Shown piece by piece: positions 14,101 through 14,946 of a DNA stretch of 14,946 nt. Within the stretch, counting starts at the first letter, position 1, and each line of letters opens with the position of its first letter. The translations under genes and the position numbers were made by a program. The stretch is from Baffinella frigidus (lineage: Eukaryota > Cryptophyceae > Cryptomonadales > Baffinellaceae): assembly GCA_026770585.1 (NCBI GenBank), contig MU646627.1, positions 73,943 to 88,888 on the forward strand, read 5' to 3'. A model generated the notes under the pieces. The model did not search any database, was not told where the DNA came from, and saw only the letters and a list, made by a program, of their open reading frames with translations.

Positions 14101-14946
14101 ACGAGGATGACGATGACGAGGATGATTATCATGATGAGGGAGGGGGGGTGGGGGGGCAGGAGGGGGCGCGGAGTGTAGGTGGCGGGGGGAAGTGGGAGGA
14201 GGAGGGGGGGGAGGCAGGGGGGTTCGCAGGTGCGGTCATCCGTAACCGAACTCAGGGTGAATTGGCGCGTACCGAATCTGACCTGACAAACCCTCTTCCC
14301 AGAGAAAAACGTTGTTTGCTTCAAAGCCTTGCAGCAAATGATTTGCGGGAAATCCCTCTCTCGCTCCCTCTGAACCACAAACCCGAAACGCTAACAATGC
14401 TTCCCCCCGGGCGCAGAGGTGGGGTGTGAAGTCGCGGCGCTGCACGCCCGCGCGGAGCAGGCGGAGGAGGTACACACTCCCGAAACTCTCAACTCTCAAC
14501 ACTAAACCATATTCGCTGTAGCTCCCACTTTAGCAACCCCAAACCCCAAACCCCAAACTCCAAACTCCAAACCCCAAACCCCAAACCCCAAACCTCAAAC
14601 CCCAAATCCCAAACCACAAACCCCAAACCACAAACCCCAAACCCCAAACCCCAAACCACAACCTCTCGCTCTCTCTCAAACCTCAACCTCTCTCTCTCTC
14701 TCAAACCTCAACCTCTCTCTCTCTCTCTCAACGCACCTTCTCTCGCGCGCGCAGGTGGAGTTATGTGGGGTGCTAGGCACCCACCTGAGCAGCACCGCCC
14801 TCTGCGGCACCACCAAACCATCAACCACAACCCACAACCTCTGCGCCATAACCCCTGCGCAACCCCCAACCCCCAACCCCGATTCAAGTGGAGTTATGCG
14901 AGGTGCTAGCAGCGCACCACCCTCTCCCTCTCCCTCTCCCTCTCCC
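8084..14946 (+). CDS. Gene F: sixteen-exon armadillo-like repeat protein, 3' end beyond the right edge
   Basis: Exons F1-F16 (8084-8179, 8411-8694, 9224-9269, 9600-9674, 9864-9923, 10252-10304, 10695-10761, 11148-11220, 11528-11579, 12199-12301, 12556-12615, 12777-12839, 13442-13563, 14030-14229, 14417-14469, 14755 on) join in one frame. F1-F15 total 1407 nt, 469 codons. Repeated helix-like blocks such as GILEALVSVMDE, AAIVLHNASNLEN, VCTINNLAKHRAVR, FVAAAMTTANLCRED and SRGAVPVLLQVC resemble armadillo/HEAT helices, which usually form protein-binding solenoids. A Ser/Asp/Glu then Gly-rich acidic insert follows (F14). No catalytic motif, signal peptide or membrane segment is seen. The specific family is unknown. 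F7 and the end of F16 are the least certain; two introns (after F3 and F8) use GC donors. Confidence 0.7.
8191..8333. repeat. 71-bp tandem duplication in intron 1
   Basis: Two copies (8191-8261 and 8262-8333) beginning CACTGCCCCAAGAGC and ending near TGCGWCCTCGA, just downstream of the F1 donor. Divergence is about 10 percent by eye. Confidence 0.8.
8411..8694 (+). CDS. Gene F exon F2: armadillo-like repeats
   Basis: Acceptor AATCGGCAG| and donor ATCAG|GTGCCC, 284 nt, phase 0 to 2. Largest exon. It includes GLVRMIASGSPTAQRWACWA, VCSLGRKASASEALG, YDALLHCLRAPDDG and WVRLAACSALAGLSEALSI, about two armadillo-like helix sets. No decayed copy was found. Confidence 0.75.
8695..9223. other. Intron 2: family-B pieces and telomere-like tract
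   Basis: Scrambled, partly inverted family-B-like pieces around 8845-8970 (CCAAATTGGTGAGCCC repeated), a 16-base C run near 9043-9058, and CCCTAAA/CCCTTAA/CCCCTAA heptamers at 9106-9206. Confidence 0.6.
9224..9269 (+). CDS. Gene F exon F3
   Basis: Acceptor GCCTTGCAG|CAACAC, 46 nt, encoding (S)NTNAEAMASTPGILE. The phase requires the exon to end at CTCGAG, followed by GCAACC, a GC donor. Joined to F4 it gives PGILEALVSVMDE, a convincing helix. Confidence 0.6.
9285..9410. mobile_element. Family-B element, 3' end degraded
   Basis: Begins TAGCTCTGTCTCAGTC and contains ACCGCAAACCCAGCATG and TCAACTTAAGTTTAGTCC. The right terminal repeat is not recognisable. Confidence 0.65.
9479..9500 (+). pseudogene. 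Short copy of the start of exon F4
   Basis: A CT-rich tract and GTGCAG precede 22 bases matching the start of F4 with one change (GTGAGT for GTGAGC). A family-B core fragment interrupts it at about 9503-9577. Confidence 0.7.
9503..9577. mobile_element. Family-B core fragment
   Basis: CAAAGTTGACGGTTTTGTAC, then two GTCAACTTA arms. No termini. Confidence 0.55.
9600..9674 (+). CDS. Gene F exon F4
   Basis: Acceptor CTCCCGCAG| and donor CTTCAG|GTTACC, 25 codons in phase 0: ALVSVMDEASHPDTAPPGDL, then AVELQ. Helix, then a Pro/Gly loop. Confidence 0.7.
9687..9811. repeat. 25-bp palindromic tandem array
   Basis: Five exact-period units of CCGCAAGTTGACATCCTGTC plus AACTT, each with an 8-bp inverted pair AAGTTGAC/GTCAACTT. 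Units 1, 2, 4 and 5 differ from unit 3 by one or two bases. The arms resemble the family-B core. Confidence 0.95.
9864..9923 (+). CDS. Gene F exon F5
   Basis: Acceptor GGAACACAG| and donor CGCATG|GTACAC, 20 codons: DAAAIVLHNASNLENVALRM, an armadillo-like H3 helix with the conserved-type Asn. Confidence 0.75.
9934..10250. repeat. CCCGAAA/CCCTAAA telomere-like tract
   Basis: Heptamer and hexamer variants (AACCCGAAA, AAAACAGAAA, AAACCGAAA) fill intron 5. Open frames through it on either strand are repeat translation. Confidence 0.9.
10252..10304 (+). CDS. Gene F exon F6
   Basis: Acceptor CTACACCAG| and donor CCCACG|GTACAC, 53 nt, phase 0 to 2: VSTTGMLRTLKHLALGP plus a split Arg. A copy at 10446-10488 lacks the donor. 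Confidence 0.7.
10446..10488 (+). pseudogene. Decayed copy of exon F6
   Basis: GGGATGCTCCGCACTCTCAA and the following bases match F6 up to GGCCCACAG, where the donor is lost (CAG|TTCCCC). GCGGGCNTACACCCGAAAC is also repeated in this intron (10322 and 10560). Confidence 0.7.
10695..10761 (+). CDS. Gene F exon F7 (tentative)
   Basis: Acceptor GTACCAG| and donor AACGCG|GTACTG, 67 nt; this is the only stretch found that bridges the phase-2 end of F6 and the phase-0 start of F8. It reads CRFWGEAGCGEEPELSRAST, then NA, joining to VCTINNLAK. Two degraded copies of its 3' end (GCACNNANGCG) lie near 10842 and 10912. Confidence 0.45.
11020..11070 (+). pseudogene. Copy of exon F8 (5' part)
   Basis: Same CCGGCAG acceptor and VCTINNLAKLRAVREE in frame, then diverges without a donor. 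The preceding intron (CTGATCCCNCAACYGCAACC) is also duplicated. Confidence 0.7.
11148..11220 (+). CDS. Gene F exon F8
   Basis: Acceptor AACCGGCAG|, 73 nt, phase 0 to 1: VCTINNLAKHRAVREEMRRE, then GLLS. It ends CTTTCAG followed by GCTTCG, a GC donor required by the phase and by the continuation GFLQLVSV in F9. Confidence 0.7.
11228..11526. repeat. CCCGGAA/CCCGAAA telomere-like tracts
   Basis: Two blocks (11238-11295 and 11390-11526) with a weak copy of the F8 3' end (TTGCGAGGGGCTGCTCGCAG) near 11311-11330 between them. Confidence 0.8.
11528..11579 (+). CDS. Gene F exon F9
   Basis: Acceptor GGAACCAG| and donor GCCAG|GTGCGT, 52 nt, phase 1 to 2: (G)FLQLVSVREALKFKDA(R). Three further copies follow within 550 bp, one of identical length and phase at 11721-11772. 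Confidence 0.65.
11600..11660. repeat. GCAGTC minisatellite, first array
   Basis: CAGGCAGTCAC and CAAGGCAGTCGC units follow the F9 donor; similar arrays follow the other F9 copies. Confidence 0.6.
11698..11772 (+). CDS. Second F9 copy: alternative exon or pseudo-exon
   Basis: 11721-11772 has its own CTCGCAG acceptor, 52 nt, and the GCCAG|GTGCGT donor, reading (G)FLQLVSVHDALKFKDA(R). Length and phases equal those of F9, so either could be spliced. Bases 11698-11720 extend it upstream as RREGLLA, the end of F8, without an intron. Confidence 0.45.
11785..11930. repeat. 15-bp minisatellite (AAGGCAGTCGCTCTC), second array
   Basis: About nine units. The minus-strand translation looks like SDCLE repeats, but this only reflects the 15-bp period. 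Confidence 0.85.
11975..12113 (+). pseudogene. Two further decayed copies of the F9 end
   Basis: GCAAGGACGCCTGGTGCG (about 11989-12006) and CTTCAAGGTCGCCAGGTTCG (about 12095-12114), each preceded by GAGAGGAGACGC. A short CCCTAAA run separates them, and a third GCAGTCGC array follows (12115-12175). Confidence 0.55.
12199..12301 (+). CDS. Gene F exon F10
   Basis: Acceptor CCTCCGGCAG| and donor CCCGAG|GTTGCG, 103 nt, phase 2 to 0: DVGAGEERAVFVAAAMTTAN, then LCREDQLHQMLIPE. A clear armadillo-like helix pair. Confidence 0.75.
12310..12510. repeat. Telomere-like tract with two copies of the F10 3' end
   Basis: CCCGAAA/CCCGGAA heptamers interrupted twice by GCATGTAGATCCTGGAGGT (about 12342) and GCATGCAAATCCCAGAGGT (about 12434). 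Both match the F10 end AATGCTGATCCCCGAG|GTT. Confidence 0.65.
12556..12615 (+). CDS. Gene F exon F11
   Basis: Acceptor GGCGCAG| and donor TGGCAG|GTCCGT, 20 codons: VHLARILHCLRKATAGEPWQ. No copy seen. Confidence 0.7.
12632..12708. mobile_element. Family-B element, right half
   Basis: GTTGTACCGCAAACCCCGAC, then ATGACAACTTGACGATAGTC and the terminus AAGTGAGGCAGCGCTA. The left end is missing. Confidence 0.6.
12777..12839 (+). CDS. Gene F exon F12
   Basis: Acceptor CTCGGCAG| and donor AAGCAG|GTCCTG, 21 codons: GILWGVCDCALPLSALAQCK, then Q. Confidence 0.7.
12855..12971. mobile_element. Family-B element, ends degraded
   Basis: CTCAGTCTATTTG, CCAATTTGGTGCGCCCGGGC, AATTTGTACCACACGCCAAG and CATGTCAACTTGTGGATAGT in family order. 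It is flanked by F12 and an F12 copy. Confidence 0.65.
12972..13021 (+). pseudogene. Decayed copy of exon F12
   Basis: GTCTGCGACTGCG, then a T run, then CTCTCCGCCCTCGCCCAGTG and CACGCAG|GTCCTGCCCC, the same donor as F12. Length differs, so it is frame-shifted. Confidence 0.7.
13222..13412 (+). pseudogene. Two decayed copies of the start of exon F13
   Basis: 13222-13267 reads RAELASLGAVPVLFQ without a proper acceptor. 13371-13412 has an acceptor (CCTGCAG) and NRAELASLGANG, then a stop. Confidence 0.65.
13442..13563 (+). CDS. Gene F exon F13
   Basis: Acceptor CGCGCGCAG| after a 13-base C run, donor CGCAG|GTAGAT, 122 nt, phase 0 to 2: NRAELASRGAVPVLLQVCAR, then WLRRHG and a Pro/Arg-rich tail. 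An earlier donor (CTGCAG|GTGTGC) would make a short version with phase 0. Confidence 0.65.
13811..13935 (+). pseudogene. Copy of exon F14 (acidic tract)
   Basis: Acceptor CCCGCAG|, frame open: AQNLRATVSRDEY, seven Ser, then EDEDEDED and KDEEGG. It has the same incoming phase as F14, so use as an alternative exon is possible; no matching donor. Confidence 0.5.
14030..14229 (+). CDS. Gene F exon F14: acidic Ser/Asp then Gly-rich insert
   Basis: Acceptor GTCTGCAG| and donor TCGCAG|GTGCGG, 200 nt, phase 2 to 1. Reads AQELRAVASRDEYDEDDSSS, then a run of Asp, Glu and Ser, then Gly-rich GGGVGGQEGARSVGGGGKW and EEEGGEAGGF. Probably a disordered acidic loop; Ser runs next to Asp/Glu could be casein-kinase-2-type sites (inference). 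Confidence 0.6.
14417..14469 (+). CDS. Gene F exon F15
   Basis: Acceptor CGGGCGCAG| and donor GAGGAG|GTACAC, 53 nt, phase 1 to 0: EVGCEVAALHARAEQAEE, an amphipathic helix. Confidence 0.65.
14528..14753. repeat. CCCCAAA tract and CT-rich microsatellite
   Basis: AACCCCAAACCC repeats (14528-14662), then three AAACCTCAACCTCTCTCT units (about 14655-14728). These form a very long polypyrimidine tract before the F16 acceptor. Confidence 0.85.
14755..14812 (+). CDS. Gene F exon F16, 3' end unresolved
   Basis: Acceptor CGCGCGCAG| and open frame VELCGVLGTHLSSTALCG. No convincing donor follows; the frame stays open to the window edge through low-complexity sequence. A short copy (GTGGAGTTATGCGAGGTGCT) lies at 14888-14907. 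Confidence 0.5.

Noticed and set aside
13785-14378. Minus-strand 197-codon frame with Ile/Leu/Val-rich hydrophobic runs
   Set aside because: It is the antisense of the GAGGAT acidic tract and shows no exon-like conservation; the plus strand has correct phases with F13 and F15.

Overview
The window looks like nuclear DNA of a GC-rich eukaryote that uses plant-type TTTAGGG telomeric repeats, most likely a green (prasinophyte-like) or related alga. The evidence is the TTTAGGG arrays, short exons (46 to about 320 nt) with consistent phases, GT-AG plus two GC-AG introns, short inverted-repeat (MITE-like) elements, and no bacterial operon structure. The species cannot be fixed from the sequence. 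A large repeat-rich prasinophyte genome such as Cymbomonas would fit, but that is a guess.

Two divergently transcribed, intron-rich genes can be reconstructed. Gene R (minus strand, about 7067 down to 411, continuing past the left edge) has nine phase-compatible exons. It encodes a protein with a disordered Pro/Gly-rich N-terminal part followed by several charged, coiled-coil-like exons. Gene F (plus strand, 8084 to the right edge) has sixteen exons. F1-F15 add up to exactly 469 codons of an armadillo-like alpha-solenoid with a late Ser/Asp/Glu-rich acidic insert. Neither gene could be named. The interval of about 7224-7969 is the presumed shared promoter and 5' region.

Non-coding DNA fills most of the window and has three layers. 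(1) Telomere-like heptamers and their variants (TTTAGGG, TTTCGGG, TTCAGGG, TTTATGG, TTTGGGG) fill many introns. They are almost always C-rich in the sense of transcription, so their orientation flips between the two genes. (2) Two short inverted-repeat element families occur: A, about 70-85 bp, ACGAAARTTACTACAC ends; B, about 130 bp, TAGCTCTGYCTCA ends. Several minisatellites accompany them. (3) Most exons have one to four decayed partial copies ('echoes') in the adjacent introns, usually including the splice-site boundary.

The echoes are the most unusual feature. Two of them retain an exon-exon junction with no intron, and both GC-donor introns start with bases resembling the start of the downstream exon. 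This is the pattern expected if introns arose or grew by local duplication at AG|GT-like coding sites, perhaps through break repair that also captured telomeric repeats. All gene models are from reading splice sites and phase by eye, without transcript or homology evidence.
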